This document shows, in pieces, positions 35,617-49,200 of a stretch of DNA of 64,000 bases. This stretch comes from Albula goreensis. Lineage: Eukaryota > Chordata > Actinopteri > Albuliformes > Albulidae. Location: positions 30,555,646 through 30,619,645 of the forward strand of contig CM040743.1 in assembly GCA_022829145.1 (NCBI GenBank), given 5' to 3'. Position 1 is the stretch's first letter. Each line of letters begins with the position of its first letter. The notes beneath the pieces were generated by a model, which did no database searches, was not told the DNA's origin, and worked only from the letters and a program-made list of their open reading frames with translations. The translations under genes were made by a program, and so were the position numbers.

Positions 35617-38055
35617 TGAGAGGTCACATCACAGTGAAAAAACATTAAAAGTTAAACGAGAGAGTGCCATCTATTGGGGGGGACTGGTAGTAATTGCCAT
35701 TAATACGACCTTTAATACGCCGTTTCAGATGTTGTCTATTTAGAAATCCTCTGACTATGTTTAACCATTGCAGAAATTAACCTATAAAACCAGGAAAAAA
35801 ATGCATACTAGCCTAAAAGATCGATCTATATATTTCACAGACCATTATCAAATCGGACTAATTTCCAAAAAAACCATCAAAAAACAGTATTTTTGCACAC
35901 CCCAATTATATACTCTCCCTTTGGGGTGGAAGCAAGCTGGGAGAGGGCTACAACTGTGCTGCTCGTTGCCATTTGATATGGTTTTTAGACAGAATACAAA
36001 GACCAACCGAAATCCCCACTAACAGCAAGGTAAAGTCAAAGAAAAATTAAAAAATCTGTTTTTTTTTATTACTCATAAGTGGGCCATAAATTTCAGCTAA
36101 TACTAATGATATATTGAAATGTTTTTTATAAATGTCTCCTTTCATTAGGATGTAGCTTGGGCTATATCTGTTACTGGACTTTAAGACCATTTATGCACTT
36201 AAGCCATCAATTTCAGCATTTTTGTCATCTTAGGTTTTATCTACATTTCTTGATCTAATGAGTGGCAGATTATTCTCATGTCTGAATATGAAATATTTTA
36301 AAATGGTGTTGATTTATGAGTGCTTTGATATTTACATGTAATATAGTAATTTAGCCAGTGGTCACTCCATTTAATGTGCAAACACTGGCTTAGACTATTG
36401 TGGTATTATATTTTTGTTCTTTTGTGAGACAATATTAGAGGCCACAAATTGATAAACATTTTATCAATGAGTTCTGAAGCTCTTTGTGCCATAAAAAATA
36501 TTTCTGGGCATAGCTGCAAATCCATCAAATCATTATAATTAATGTTTTGAATTGGACAGTGCAAGTATTAAAAATGGTACAACTACTATTTTGCTGTGCT
36601 CAAAATATGACCCTTGCCATATATTGTAAAGAAGCAAGTTATGTGTATCTTTGAAGAGATGCAAAATGCTATTAATTTAATACTCAGAACACGAAGCCAT
36701 TTGCACTTGCAAGTTGCCAATGCAATGTCACATAATATCAATACGCATCAATTCGAATGAATTTGGAAAATAGCCATATTCTACAAGTGTCATATAATGG
36801 GGGCTACTACAGCCATGTGGCACGGGAGCAGGTGGACCATCAGGACTAGGGAGAGCTCAGAAGAAAAGATGTGTCAACAGGAACGAAAGATCAAAACGTC
36901 GGTTACAGGAACTGTCCAGTGCTGGACTGGGGTATCAAATGTGCATCATTCTGTCATCACACAGCTGTTTCCCATCATGAAATCAGAAGCTGCTGCTTGA
37001 AACGGGAGCTCAATTCTATCTCAGAGGGAAGCAGATGGGCTTTGAAACTAGCTTACTATTTGTGAATTATTCTTCCACAAAATCCACAAAACAGAAGAAG
37101 CAGTGGCAGCACAAGAAAACTCGAACTGGCTGGCTAAACCCAGGCAGTTCCCCACTTCCTGAGCCCCAAATAGACTTCCGTCAAAAATACTGACACAATT
37201 GAAGAAGAAAATGTACATTTGTGTTTCTCTGTTATTGAGTTATTGTTCCTGGAAAAACCAGATTTTAGTTGTAAGCAGAATTCTGCATTTTTGCCAATGA
37301 TAGTAACCATATGTCATTTTACTGGGAGTTCCCAGTCTGGAATCCACATTCAGCTTCCCTGCCTGTGTGACAGAATACAACAACAACCACGTGTAATACG
37401 GCTGTCCAATAATGTGAACCATAATACTAAGTAAAGGGGAACTTGTACAGAAAATAATAACATTGAATAAACATGGAATAGAGTTTGCTTTCATATGCAT
37501 TTATGCAAACTGCATGATATCCATGACTCCCCATTCCTTTATCTAACATTTTGGCATAGTAGGTGTAGGGACATAAGTAGGTATCTAAATCTAAATATAC
37601 AAGTAGACAGCAAATGATGATGTACTTGGAGACAACATCGCTTAAAATAGTTATGAAAAGGTCATGTCATTTTAGGGAAAGAAATAAACGCTCCTCTGGG
37701 GACATAATTTTCCACAATTATATAAATGTATTGTTAATGAAGCAAACCAAGGAACAGCTGAACCAACAGAAGGAAAGGCAGATAATTTACATACATCATT
37801 TGCTGGATTGGATTGAGGATAGGGGTATGGTTATTTCTTGTATTTATGTTCAGCATTTTTCTTTTATAGTAAGTAGTATATTTAGGAATGAAGTATATTT
37901 ATTCCTTTATTCCCTAAATAAAAATGACAGATTGGTTTTATGTTTTAGGTTGTTATATGATATATGTATGTTTGAAATATGGAAAACTATTGGACTTTGT
38001 AGTATTACAATTGCTCTAAAATATAACATTTATGACATTTAAGTACATTTATTTT
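35617..38055. other. AT-rich non-coding stretch
   Basis: No gene recognised. A 142-codon plus frame (37614-38042) stops just before the Tc1 fossil; it has AT-driven composition (Ile, Tyr, Lys, Asn) and no motif. A GC-richer patch at 36797-37000 also shows no domain. Confidence 0.5.
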
Positions 38056-38766
38056 CAGTGACAAAATTATTGGAATCCCCAAAGTTTTTTTCCTCAATAA
38101 AAACTAGTAAAATTGAATTCTAGTTATGATAGCCATGATATCCATATATTTTTCATCCATGGAGAGAGGCAAAGAAAATCCAAAGAGAAAATGATTATTG
38201 ACCTCAAAAATCTGGTAAAATGTAGCTATATGTAATTTATGTAAAATGAAGCTGTAGGTTTTTACACACAATTGGCCCTTTATTTGGATAAGGACAAAAC
38301 TGATCTCTTTGACCAAAACGAGACACAAAAGTTTGCCATATGAAGAGACATGCAGACAATGAAATGGTGGCAGACTGGCCACAGGTGGGCCCTCCAGCAT
38401 GACAATGATCTAACACAAACCTAAACATCAACAAAGAAATGCTTGACTCAAAGCAACTGAAAGCCTGTGGTTTAATTTGAAGTGAGCAACCTTTATGAAA
38501 TTCTGGAAAAAGATTAATTGCTGCTATCCTTGCCAGACAAGACTGTTCTAAAGCCAACACTGGGTCCTCCCACTGAGCTTGCAAAAAAGAACAAATCTTT
38601 TTCTTACTTTTGAGGAGAAGATAATTGATTTGTGTCTTAGTTCTAGGTTATCCTCTTGTATTTGAAAAACAGGTGAAGATGAATGTAATTCAAACTAGTT
38701 ATATCTTGCTAAAACTGTACTTTAAAATTTCGTTTGAATAAAATGTTTAGTTATGACACTAAAACA
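38056..38766 (+). mobile_element. Tc1/mariner-like element fossil with transposase remnants
   Basis: The left end reads CAGTGACAAAATTATTGGAA, a typical Tc1/mariner terminus. About 230 bp in, TTGGATAAGGACAAAACTGA followed by CTCTTTGACCAAAA translates as LDKDKTDLFDQN, the block around the second catalytic Asp. At 38391-38411 CTCCAGCATGACAATGATC translates LQHDND, the Asp-Asn-Asp block. Between and after these there are deletions and stops. The right side ends near TTATGACACT without a matching terminal repeat, so the copy is truncated there or too decayed. It belongs to a different Tc1 lineage from the other two fossils. Confidence 0.7.
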
Positions 38767-39984
38767 AGGAAAAACGAGAATGTGTAGAATCACAAGATTA
38801 ATGTAAACTACCCAGCCAATTGCTTTTTCTCTTGGAGTAGCCTGTAGCTGCAGCTGAAAACCAACAAGAAGAAGTAAATCCAGACATGACAGGGCTTAAG
38901 GAAGAACTCAAATCAGTTGTGGATCTGGGAAAGAGCGCTATGGAATGACTGGTGGTAAATAGCCTGTGTGCCGTGCTAAAACAGTGTAAAACTGAGCTTG
39001 ATCCGAACAAAATTGAGCCGCTCCAGGCCCAACTTATGAAAAGGCTCTCCCCTCCCTGGTCCACAAATACTTTATTTTATGGTGGGGGAGTACTTGACAG
39101 TTTATCCTGAGCTTAATTTTATACTTAAACTTTAAACAGCTGGAAACCCAAGACATCCTGTCAATATTAACATTTTTGTAATCAGCTCTTAATGAGAGAC
39201 ATTCTCTAGTGAACTGCTCCTTAGCCAGCTCCTTAGCGAATGTCATCTTGAGCTACTAGTTGACAATGTGTAAATACACTGCTATGCAATTTCAGTAAGA
39301 CAGAAAAACATGGCAGAGGTTTTCCTTTCTAACAAAGTGAAATATGTCATATCCTGGTGATGGACAGGTAGCAAAAAAATCACTGCGTTCAAAGACTGGA
39401 ATGTATGCACAGGCACTCGTAAATAGCCAATGAGCAATTGCGCTGCAAGACAATTGCTGTTCAACGGATCTCTGCATCTCTGCACTAAATATATACAGAG
39501 CTTGAATGACAGGGATGGGCTATAGTGCTGAAAAAGTACATTTGTAGCTTATCCTGGGGGTATATAACTGGCTGTCGGGCATATATGACTGCAAGATCTG
39601 TCAGAATTAGTGGACAGGCTTTTCTCACTATGATACAACAGGCAGGTATTGTTTTCGTTAAAAAGCTGAGAGTGTAATGGCAAGAAAAAGTCATTTTATA
39701 GCCCACTAGGTATCTACAGAGTTTGACCAAATTGACTGTGGATCAGAAATAATTGATTGTGATCATTACAAAGGGTTGTAGTTTGGACCAAAAAAGAGAA
39801 CTGTTGTTGAACTTTTTTGAAATGTATATTTATTTTTATGTATTTCTATATATTATATATTCTGTTTAGTCATAAATGTGCATTTGTCTCTATAGGAGGA
39901 CAGTGATGACACTCCTTCTCCTTCTGACAACTCTTGACTTGAAAAACCTCTGCCCTTCACTGACACACCCCCATCCTTCAGTAC
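38767..39984. other. Non-coding stretch
   Basis: No gene recognised. The patch 38840-39060 is less AT-rich and may be part of an unidentified repeat, but shows no ends or motif. Confidence 0.45.
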
Positions 39985-40375
39985 CTCCAGCCATTATTTT
40001 TTTTGTCATTCATGTCCCTGGAAAAAAAAATATAAAGATGTCCTTTATTTGGAGAGATTAGGGAACACTTCACGTCCGGGTAAACTCAAGTGGAATCTGA
40101 ATGCTGTAGACATATTTATCATATTTTGTACACAAGTTGTCATCAAGTTTGTGCACAAATTTGAAGAGCTCCAGTCAGCTTTTCTGATCATTCATGAGCC
40201 TGGAAAAAAGATATGCTGATTTTCTGTATTTCGAGAGATTTGGGGATACTTTCGGATGCCTGGGTGCAGTTTTGGTAAAACTCTAGTGGAATTTTAAATG
40301 GCTGTAGATATATTTATATTTTTGTACACAAGCTGGAATCAGATTTGTGCACAAATATAAAGTATTTCTGGTCTG
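39985..40375 (+). repeat. Diverged tandem duplication, unit about 185-196 bp
   Basis: Two head-to-tail copies can be aligned by eye: 39985-40168 and 40169-40356. Matching anchors are CTCCAG at 39985 and 40169, TCATTCATG then CCTGGAAAAAA at about 40017 and 40199, GGAGAGATT and CGAGAGATT, TTTTGTACACAAG at 40124 and 40320, and GTGCACAAAT at 40151 and 40347. Offsets drift from 182 to 196 through small indels. A short third copy may begin at 40357. The copies are well diverged, so the duplication is old. No coding frame is preserved and no known satellite is recognised. Confidence 0.7.
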
Positions 40376-41400
40376 CCTTTTTACAGTGCTAAACTGTAAA
40401 AATATTAGGCATCTTGTTTTTTTGTTAAATTTTCTATTTTTCTATGTAAATTTTGTATACACTTTATGCACATGCTCTAACATGAACTTGAACATGTATT
40501 TTTTTTATTTTTCATTCATTAATAGTTTTTTGAGATATTGACACTTATAAAGGACTAGTGCAAAATTGGTGGAAATTGCTTTCAAGGGGTCCAAAGTGAA
40601 TAGGGCTAACTGGTAACCCCATATTGGCCATCATTAGTGTTGTGTTTTAAGTATTTCTTGGGATCCAATTTCAAGGTTTGCTCCTTGCCATTCTTAAGAT
40701 GCTTGTTGCCTCTTTGGCCGCTGGTTTGGATATATTTGCAAGGGGAGACCATTTGTCCCTCTCAGACTGTATCTGAGTACATAAATAACCTCATTTGTCC
40801 ATCCTCTTTAGACGTTGCATAAGGACATCCCCTGTAGAACTAATGAAGTGGTTTTGGTGTGTCCATAAATATGTTTGAGATTTTTAGAAGCATGGAGCAT
40901 AAGAGTGTTGAAATAGGGCTCTACATGTTATTTTCTGTTGCTTTGGCTAAATGTTGCTTATTTTTATTTAGTTTTTACTTATTTATATGTCTTTTATGTA
41001 TGAGTTGGGCCATTATAACTTATATTATTTGATTTTTATTTTATAATGCTTAGTCATTTTCAAATTAAAATAATTGATCATTTTATGGTCCTGCTTTATT
41101 TGAAAAATTAAACATTAATTTTACTGCATGATAAATCGATAGAGTAAACATACTGAAAAATAGACTGGCCATAGGAAAGACATTCTAAAAAACAGCTGTC
41201 AATAGTTGTAAAACCATAAAACGATTAGTATAATATAGTGTCAAATAATAACAGAATTAATCTATCCCAGCTGGGATGACTTACATACACTTCTGAACAC
41301 TCTTTCTGACTGCCAGCTATTTTGTCTTTATTTTTAGGTTTTATGAAGGGATAGTGTCATCACTATCATCGTCCCTACATCATGCCACAATGGGAAAAGG
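40376..41400. other. AT-rich non-coding stretch
   Basis: No gene recognised; T-rich, with frames limited to about 60 codons. Confidence 0.5.
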
Positions 41401-41513
41401 TCAAGTTCAATTACCAATGCAAACCAGGAGGACTTTTGTATTGATCTCAAAAGAAGGTCAAGTTCAATTACCAATGCAAACCAGGAGGACTTTTGTATTG
41501 ATCTCAAAAGAAG
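41401..41513. repeat. Recent 57-bp tandem duplication
   Basis: Two copies, 41401-41457 and 41458-41513, start TCAAGTTCAATTACCAATGC and are identical over the compared length. Because 57 is a multiple of three, a minus-strand frame stays open and repeats LLLRSIQKSSWFALVIELD. The identity points to a recent replication-slippage event. The frame has no other support as a gene. Confidence 0.93.
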
Positions 41514-43899
41514 ATTAGAATTAGAACAAATAGTGTTGTTATAAACACATTGTTCTAACAAACCCTAGTGTGGACTATCCACATTTGAGGAGTTTATAAC
41601 CATTTGTCTTGCAATGAAAATGTGAAAACCAGTATGTATACATGTATATTTCTCGATTCACATTTATATATATAACAATTAAACAATTAAAGCTCCTTGC
41701 TAAGGTCTTTGAAAGAGTTTGAAAGGCCCTTTTTTTGAGATGGAAGACAATAATTATTTGTTTGATGGTTTCTTATGGTTTGAAGAATTGTGAACTTCAA
41801 AGCAGTTTGAGAAACTGTTGAACTGTGGCACTTTAATTACACTTATAGATTTTACAGTGAGTCACAAATTATATAACAAAAGGGAACACAAAGTCTTTGT
41901 TGAAAAACAGTCTTATCGATTGTCTCCTTGTATTCAATGCTGGGATATGAAAATGTACTTGCTTTGAGTGGAAAATGGAAATTTTACTTTTTGATGCCAC
42001 AAAATATAAACATTCATCCATAGACTTGTTGTGGTCTGTCCAATACTTCCACGCAGTTCCCTTTCTTATCCTACACTTCTTTGTTTGCTTTTTGCATGTT
42101 GAATGGGTACACTCCCCAGATGGATAGCTACAACAAGAAAGGAAAAAACACAATACAATGGTCACATCGTAGCTGGATAAAATAGTTTTGAGGGTTGGTT
42201 GTAGCTGAGTTTATTTCTGGCAATTTTCCTCGGTACATTTTTAACGTTCAGTGGGCCAGGTAAATAGGTCTATAAGGGCAATACTAATGTCTGAACTTAC
42301 ATTTTTTGGTTATAGGTTGGGGAGAACAAAAATTATGAATTTCAATGTTCTCTGGAAACACACAGTGCACAGGCTTGTGCCTTTGACATTGTGACACATC
42401 ATTATAACTACCATATCCATTCAAGAATTACCTAGATTTTGGTCAATGTCCCTTGTTATCCTGTGCCTTTGGATTTTTACGTTTCCAGTGTGAAGGGATC
42501 GGTGGTGTGAACATTCTTCTAAGTCAGTGCAAACCAAGGCCAGTGCAAGCCAGGTTCAAAGTGATATAATTGTTTACTAATTACACATTGTTTGCCATTC
42601 CTTCAATGATAGGCCTATGTATTTGTCCTGTTTAAGTTAGAGAATATGTATATTCAACAATGCAAATGTCTTTGTGTAACCATATATCTCATCTGTCTTC
42701 AGGTATAAATTTATCTCCAGGGCACACCCCTGGTAGAACTGTGGTATACAACTTTGTATGCTGTACCTACCCTTACAGCCTAAACAGAGTGTGGACTTAT
42801 TTTGCCACAACACTGGTATATAATCATGCTGAGACTGTTTGAGGTACAAAAAGGAGTTTGAACTGTGTGAGAAGATCCATGATAGGAGATGCAACTATAG
42901 CCACATCATTTTTAAACTTATATGAAAAATCATGTTTAATAAAGGATAATAATTGGTTAAATTGGCAATAAAAAATGACTGAGCTGTGGGTTCAGCTGGA
43001 AGATATGACAGTTTTTCATACTCTCCATGGCTGAGAGGACCAGTGAACCTATCAGTATTCAAGCTACACTATTAAGGCTGCATGACAAGCAGTACAGTAA
43101 TGGCCACATAAATTCAGAAAACCAGCCTACTTTTTCAAAGCTGTGTGATTTTTTTGACCAATTATGTGTTGCCCCTTACTGAGCTCTTTAAACAGTACTG
43201 TATGGAGGCTCACTGCATACTTTCTGTAGAACTGAGCCGGAACAGACCGAATCAGCTTCCACAGCAAATGAGTGCTACAATCTGTCCTTTAACAGATAAG
43301 AGTTATAGGGAAATAATATTGTAAGCCATTTACATGTAAAATTGCATTGTCAGTAACAGCTATGAAAGACCACTAATACATAAACCTAAAAATGTAAACA
43401 TTTCTCTGCAATTTCTGATCATCATTAAATTCAGAGGAAGTTAAAAATACCAAGAGTAAAAATCATTTGCTTAAGCTAGAGCATGAAGTATTTTATTTAG
43501 ATTTTCTTGGCAAATTTAAAGACTTGTTTTCTCCTGCCTTACACTCGTTTGTACTGTGTGTTTGTGGTTTTAGCCACTATTTGTGTAGTTCTAAAATGGG
43601 ATTAAAAGGGCATATGTAACTGGGAGTGAGCCAGTTGGTGGTATTTGGAACTTTGCCCTGTATGGATCTGTATGAAGCTTCTCAGGCTATGTAGGCTTCA
43701 GGCTTCTAGGGAGTGCCCATTCACTTCTTTCATGGAAGTCATGGAGCCACATTTTTGCAAAGGTCATTGCAATGTCAAAAAAGGTACATATTCCTCTTGT
43801 TTTTATTTGTATACTGTGAAGAGATCTCCGAATGGACTGACCTATTTTTAAACATCACCACATTTATTCAATTCTGTTACCAATCCAGTCAGTACATAC
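41514..43899. other. AT-rich non-coding stretch
   Basis: No known gene. A possible minus-strand exon with flanking splice-like signals (41988-42127) is listed under findings. Frames at 42637-42894 and 43645-43904 have no motif. Confidence 0.5.
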
Positions 43900-44230
43900 T
43901 GTGATGCAGTGGCAGGTGTGGCCACTGGGCCAGGTGGTGAGCAGAAGAGGACGCAACACAAAAAGTTCAGCAAAAATGGCCGTTTATTTACCCCTTTTTT
44001 GGGGAAAAGGAAAAAAAAAACAGCAACCAAATAGTAAACACAAAACTGGGTTATACTCAAAAACAGCACAACCATATACCAAACCAAAGTCCGACCCAAA
44101 AAGAACCCAGAAAAAAGTCCTTTCCAGACTCCAAGGCTGTGCTTAAATGGAAGGCCTAATTGATGGCAAGTGCTCACAGCTGAGCTGATTAGATGTGAAC
44201 CATCCAGCTGGGGCAGGATACTGTTAGTGG
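43900..44230. repeat. LTR-like interspersed repeat
   Basis: The block starts TGTGATGCAGTGGCAGGTGT, includes CGTTTATTTACCC followed by an A-rich CAAAAC/AACCCAGAAAAA section, then GCTCACAGCTGAGCTGATTA and a GCTGGGGCAGGATACTG end. This arrangement (GC-rich ends, a TTTATT signal, an A-rich middle) is common in fish LTR-like repeats and resembles the texture of the block at 9.3-10.6 kb. The minus frame of 109 codons through it is not supported. Ends and class are uncertain. Confidence 0.45.
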
Positions 44231-46038
44231 CAGCTTAAACTTACCTTCTTTATCAGCTTCATCTGCTTTGCGTGCCCTCCCTGGAGTGTTTGCCCAGCCA
44301 TTTGAGATATCACAACACAGCATTTTTGCACAAGAATATCATTTTGTTTTATGGTATGGAATATTCCGTTAAAGCGTGAAAGGGTTAAGCGCTCCACCAG
44401 ATCATCAAACTGTAGGTGATAATTGGATGTGTTTCATCCACAGCAGTTGGCACGTCAGATTTATTACCTTCAAAATACATGGAGTGTCCCGAACTGTCAG
44501 GATTTGGTGATGTACATCTGCATGACTTCAGTATCTCTGGAGGCAAAAACCAAGATGACCGGGATGTATGGAAGTCAATGTGTTGACTTTGGTCCCAGCT
44601 GGTCCAAGCAAGCCATGCAAATGGAGTCTATATCAGAGTGTCATCACAGCTGTAGATATGAGCTGACATACCTTACACCTGCAGTAATAGACTTTCACTG
44701 CCTATACACCCCTTGCTAATGGAAATCACACTAGGCCTAACAGTACCAGCATGGATGCATGGATACACAGAAGCACAAGACCAAAGTTTTATGGTAAAAA
44801 AAAGTGTAGAAGGGTCACAAAAAAGGGAAACAAAAATGCATCAGTAGCAGTACACAGTAGTAACAGTGAACTGAGATCGATAAAAGTGTGCACAGTGGCT
44901 GGATGAGCAAAATGACTGGGTGAAAAAGTACATCAGTTCCACAGTCCTTTTATTCCTCCAGCTGATTCCCCTGGGGCGGCAGGAGATGTGTGTGCCCTGT
45001 GGAATTAGGGGAACAGGCAGGAGAGAATGCTTGGGGGAACATTCAACAGTGTCCCTATTCACTTTTCTTGTGGCCAGGCCTCAAAGAAGAACCCATTTTA
45101 GAAGTCACCTTTAAAAGACTGTTACATCTTTGAGGAGAGAAATGGAATAAAAAGGATAGCTGTCTTTCTGACATGTAGACCGCAGCACTGACACGCAGAG
45201 AAAGGCCAAGTAAACAAGCTAGGTTCACATAATATACTCTGTCATTAGCAAGATAATTATTAGATTACTGGAGATTGAAAGGGAGTGTTTTGCATGCACA
45301 GGGTAGAGGGTGAACTAAGGCTCTGGAAAGTAGAAAAGAATCACTGACTGACTACTGGGAACATTAGAAACCAAAGTCAAAAGTGTGTAATAAAATGTAT
45401 GTTCTCTCAAATATTCTCTTTCAGCTTGAAACAAAGGCAAGTCAATGAAAGACAATTCACTGCCAATGATTCTGTACTGTCTTAGAGTTAAATGAATCTG
45501 CTGAGGTGCAAAATGGAGCGGCAAAGCTCTGCTCACTTCTCTGCTAAAGAAGAGAAGAGACATATCCCAGGAAGATGGACACATCCTTTATGAATCAAGC
45601 ACCCTATTCTTACATTGACTTAAATCCCCAAAAGGGCAGTGTGGAAGTAGCATGTCATTAGCATCACAAAGTGTGCAAAGGAGGAACTGATAACTGTATT
45701 TTGAAGAGATTTTTAGAGGTACTTAGGTAGAGTGGTTTTGAGGTGCTGAATGAAAGCATGACCGATGGCTTCTCAGCTTCAGAAGTCCTTCCCCTGCTGT
45801 ACGGGAGATTGAAAACGGCGGTGTCATTTTAAACGGTTCTGTTTCAACTAAGAGATTCTCTCCACAGGTTCGCTAGTGGTTTACTTGGGAAAGACAAAAG
45901 ATGAGTGAGTGTTTTGAAGGATTGGAAAAGCTTTGGCCCTGGTGCTCCAATAATTTTCACGGAGACAACTTGGAGGCGCAATATCTCATTACAACCTGGG
46001 GATACGATCCCTCAATAAAGCCTACCTCTCATATGATA
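44231..46038. other. Non-coding stretch
   Basis: No gene recognised. Frames of 98 codons (44423-44719, plus) and 89 codons (45315-45584, minus) lack recognisable domains. Confidence 0.5.
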
Positions 46039-46255
46039 CTTACAAGCAGTAGGTGATTTGTGCAGTTTTAACAGGGGGGGATGGCCCAAAGAGAGCACCG
46101 CCCCCACCCCCCTCCCCACCCCCACACCAACAACCAACACACGCATATGTAAAATGGGGATGGCAGATTAACAAGGGGGATGCATTTTGGTCATTTTGCT
46201 AACAAGCAGGATGGCATCCCCCTCATCCACCCTCAAATCGCCAACTGCTTATAAG
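46039..46255. mobile_element. 217-bp MITE with GGGGGATG core words
   Basis: Inverted ends: left CTTACAAGCAGTAGGTGATT (46039 on) and right, complemented, CTTATAAGCAGTTGGCGATT (ending 46255). The first 22 bases match at 19 positions. Similarity continues loosely inward to a GGGGGATGGC word on both sides. The interior carries three related blocks, TAACAGGGGGGGATGG, TAACAAGGGGGATGCA and TAACAAGCAGGATGGC, plus a CCCCCACC-rich run. No coding capacity and no clear target duplication. Superfamily not determined. Confidence 0.75.
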
Positions 46256-49200
46256 GCTATGGTTATGGCCTATGGGCCGTTGTATGACGTGTTGTTTGTT
46301 GTAAAAGTGAAATAGCACAACAGACAGTCATGAAAATATAGTGAAAGTTAACGGCAGCTTAAGTATTTGAGTACTCCTCGCAGGGTATTGTAAGCAATCA
46401 GGTCCGGTTATTTTATGCCTGGAATGCTACACAACCCAGTGATACTCTTTATTATTCAGCCTAAGAATAGCTCCCTTTGAATTGTAGCCTCTCAGTTGTC
46501 AATCAGTCATCACACATAGCTGGATCTGGGTTGCAAATATATCCAATGAAATGACAGGGATAGAACCTTCAGCCAAATTGGTTGGATGATCTGCATGGCA
46601 TGATTATGTACAATAGTGAATGAGAGTCCGCAGAGAATGAAGCAACAGTAGAATAAATTCAAAGTTAAATGGGAGGATAGCTGGCAACCAGCACACCAAT
46701 ACACCCTTGCAACGTGTCAGTAAAGTTTTTCAAACGTGCCAATAGGCTTTAATGAAATATGAAACTGAAGGTTGCCAATAGAAAAATGAAAGTATATCCT
46801 GTATTTATGAATCTTATCAGGGATATATAAAAGTACTGTGCGAGGAACAGAACCTTGAAAAAAAAAACATTATTTTGCAAAAAATAATTCAGTGGAGATG
46901 TCATTAGAACCATGGGTTATTCAGATTTGCAATATTTAGTGCTTGATTTTACACTTTTTGCTCATTTCTGTTTTACCTTAATTGAACTGTGGATCATAAG
47001 ACTATGAAAATAAATACATTTATTCACTTCTAATTAAATACCAGTTTTCCAAAGAGGGCTGTCATCTTAGTTGCTGCTGTAGTGTGTCGGAGGGCTAGAA
47101 GGGTTCACTCTTCCCACTAATATAAAAAATAAGATCCAATGTCTCTGCACAGTAATTGGACACTGTACTGTAGATGGTTCCATCCTTTGTCACTTGTCAC
47201 CCTTAAATTACTGTGTATGCCTTACAAAAATTGTTTGTATGTATCGCTTATTTTGAAAATGTTTAACTAGAGGCCTTTTTCTGATGTGGCTTCTCATAGT
47301 TTTGCTGTTCACATAGCCAGGACTACAATAACTGATCATGGTAGTTTAACCTTCCTGATGTTTCATGCACCTTCAAAATAATTTTAAGACATTTTACAGA
47401 CACTATGTATCCTCAAGACATGTCAGATATCTATACATATTGGATGAAACCTAGCAACAGATGCAGAGCCTGCTGACTTTGTGTAAAAGGCACTTGACTG
47501 TCTGATTTTGATCTGCCAGCTCTAATACAGCTGTTTCTGTTTCTCAACTCCACTGCACTGCTGGTACACTTTCACTCGGCTTAAGTCATTTTTTTGGTCT
47601 TTCTTTTGTCCCATTCTATTCAGACAATATCCTCCGTTTTGTCAGGGCCACACGCGAACATACACATCCTCCTACACCTGTTCTGGGACATAAACCATTC
47701 ATTCTTTTTATTCATCTGACATCCACAAGCTGAACTGCTGCACATAGCGCTGGATGTACCAGCTGGGTAAGTATCATAAACGGAGAGCTGAAATCGATCT
47801 ATGTCACCACTCTCTGCAGCATCTCTCTGCTGGTGCACTATGAGGGCTTAGGAGGAGAAGAACACCACTCCCGGATCTATAATGGTGAGGCATGAAAGTG
47901 TGCCCTACCCATCAGTCAAGGAAGAGGTTAACTTCATTGTTAATCCAGTCTGAGACTGTTTATTTCACACAGCAAATCAAAGATGCCAACATTACAATAT
48001 GTATGTTCTGTCATTCTAATAGTTAAATATATTTTCAACACCATTATAATGATTGTTTGTTGTATATTGTGTTATGACCTGCTCAGGGAATGTAGACAAA
48101 AATTAATTATCTGTAGTTAACTCTGATGTATGCAAAGGATTTAATGTTGGAAATAAGATGGTTTTGCAAGCTGTGACAGGAGAAAGGGAACTCATATCTT
48201 CAGCACTGGAAGAGCTGAGTGCAGGTCACACATTAGCAGGGAGAAAAGTGAGCGGAGTGAGCTTTTCCAACTGTGATTCATGTGATGATCCTCTTTGAAA
48301 GAGCACGTCCTTGGACATTACTGAGCCAACAACATTATGCATAATGGGTATACCAAAATAAATGCACTCTGTTGTGGAGTGGAACATCTGGCTGTAATAC
48401 TTTGTCTTCTCTTTTAGCACCACAGTTGGCCTTCAATAATGTAGAAGCACATTCACTGTAGGTTTTTCAGTGCTTGATATTTATGGAGCTGTGTGCCCAC
48501 CCCAGAATATGGAGGCAGTGGCCAAATTAAAGCATTTTGGGCTAGACAGGAGAGCTGGGCAGAGCGAATGATGGAGACCGTCTGTGCATTGTGTGTTTGG
48601 AGATCAGCTGGAGCATACGCTCCATGGTTACAGTGTCTGAGGCATGCTGGACAAATCTTACAGCAAAGCCTAATCTGACTTTTATGTGACTGGCTGGAGA
48701 CGAAGCCCTATGTCACATGAAATCATGGTTCTTGCATTCTTCATAGAGGAGACATCAAAATGAAATTAACTACAAGAAATGGAATGACAAGCAGACACTA
48801 TGATACAGCTCATCATGCTATAATCAGCAATATATGAGCATAAGCACATAGAGGATTGTTTCTGCATGAAACCACCACAAGACCTTTATATTAATACAGC
48901 TAACACAGACAGTGAAAGCAGGTTCTGTTCCACACCAACACAGCAAACATACGGTTTTATAGCTGAATGAATCTCTCTCACACATACCATTCTACTGTTA
49001 AATTTTGGTGCTGCTCTGCTACAGACACAGGCTGGAGGATGAAGGTGAAAATCTGAGTGCCGAATATGCATAGTATAGCACTATTTCTTGTGTATAATTG
49101 CATTATTAATAATGACCTTGTGCTGCTTACATGAGAATACATACAATAAATCATACAAATCACAATCAACATGTATTGAGAATAATTTTGCTATTCAATC

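Noticed and set aside
37614-38042. 142-codon plus frame next to the third Tc1 fossil
   Set aside because: Composition follows the local AT bias, no motif is visible, and it lies outside the transposon's left end.
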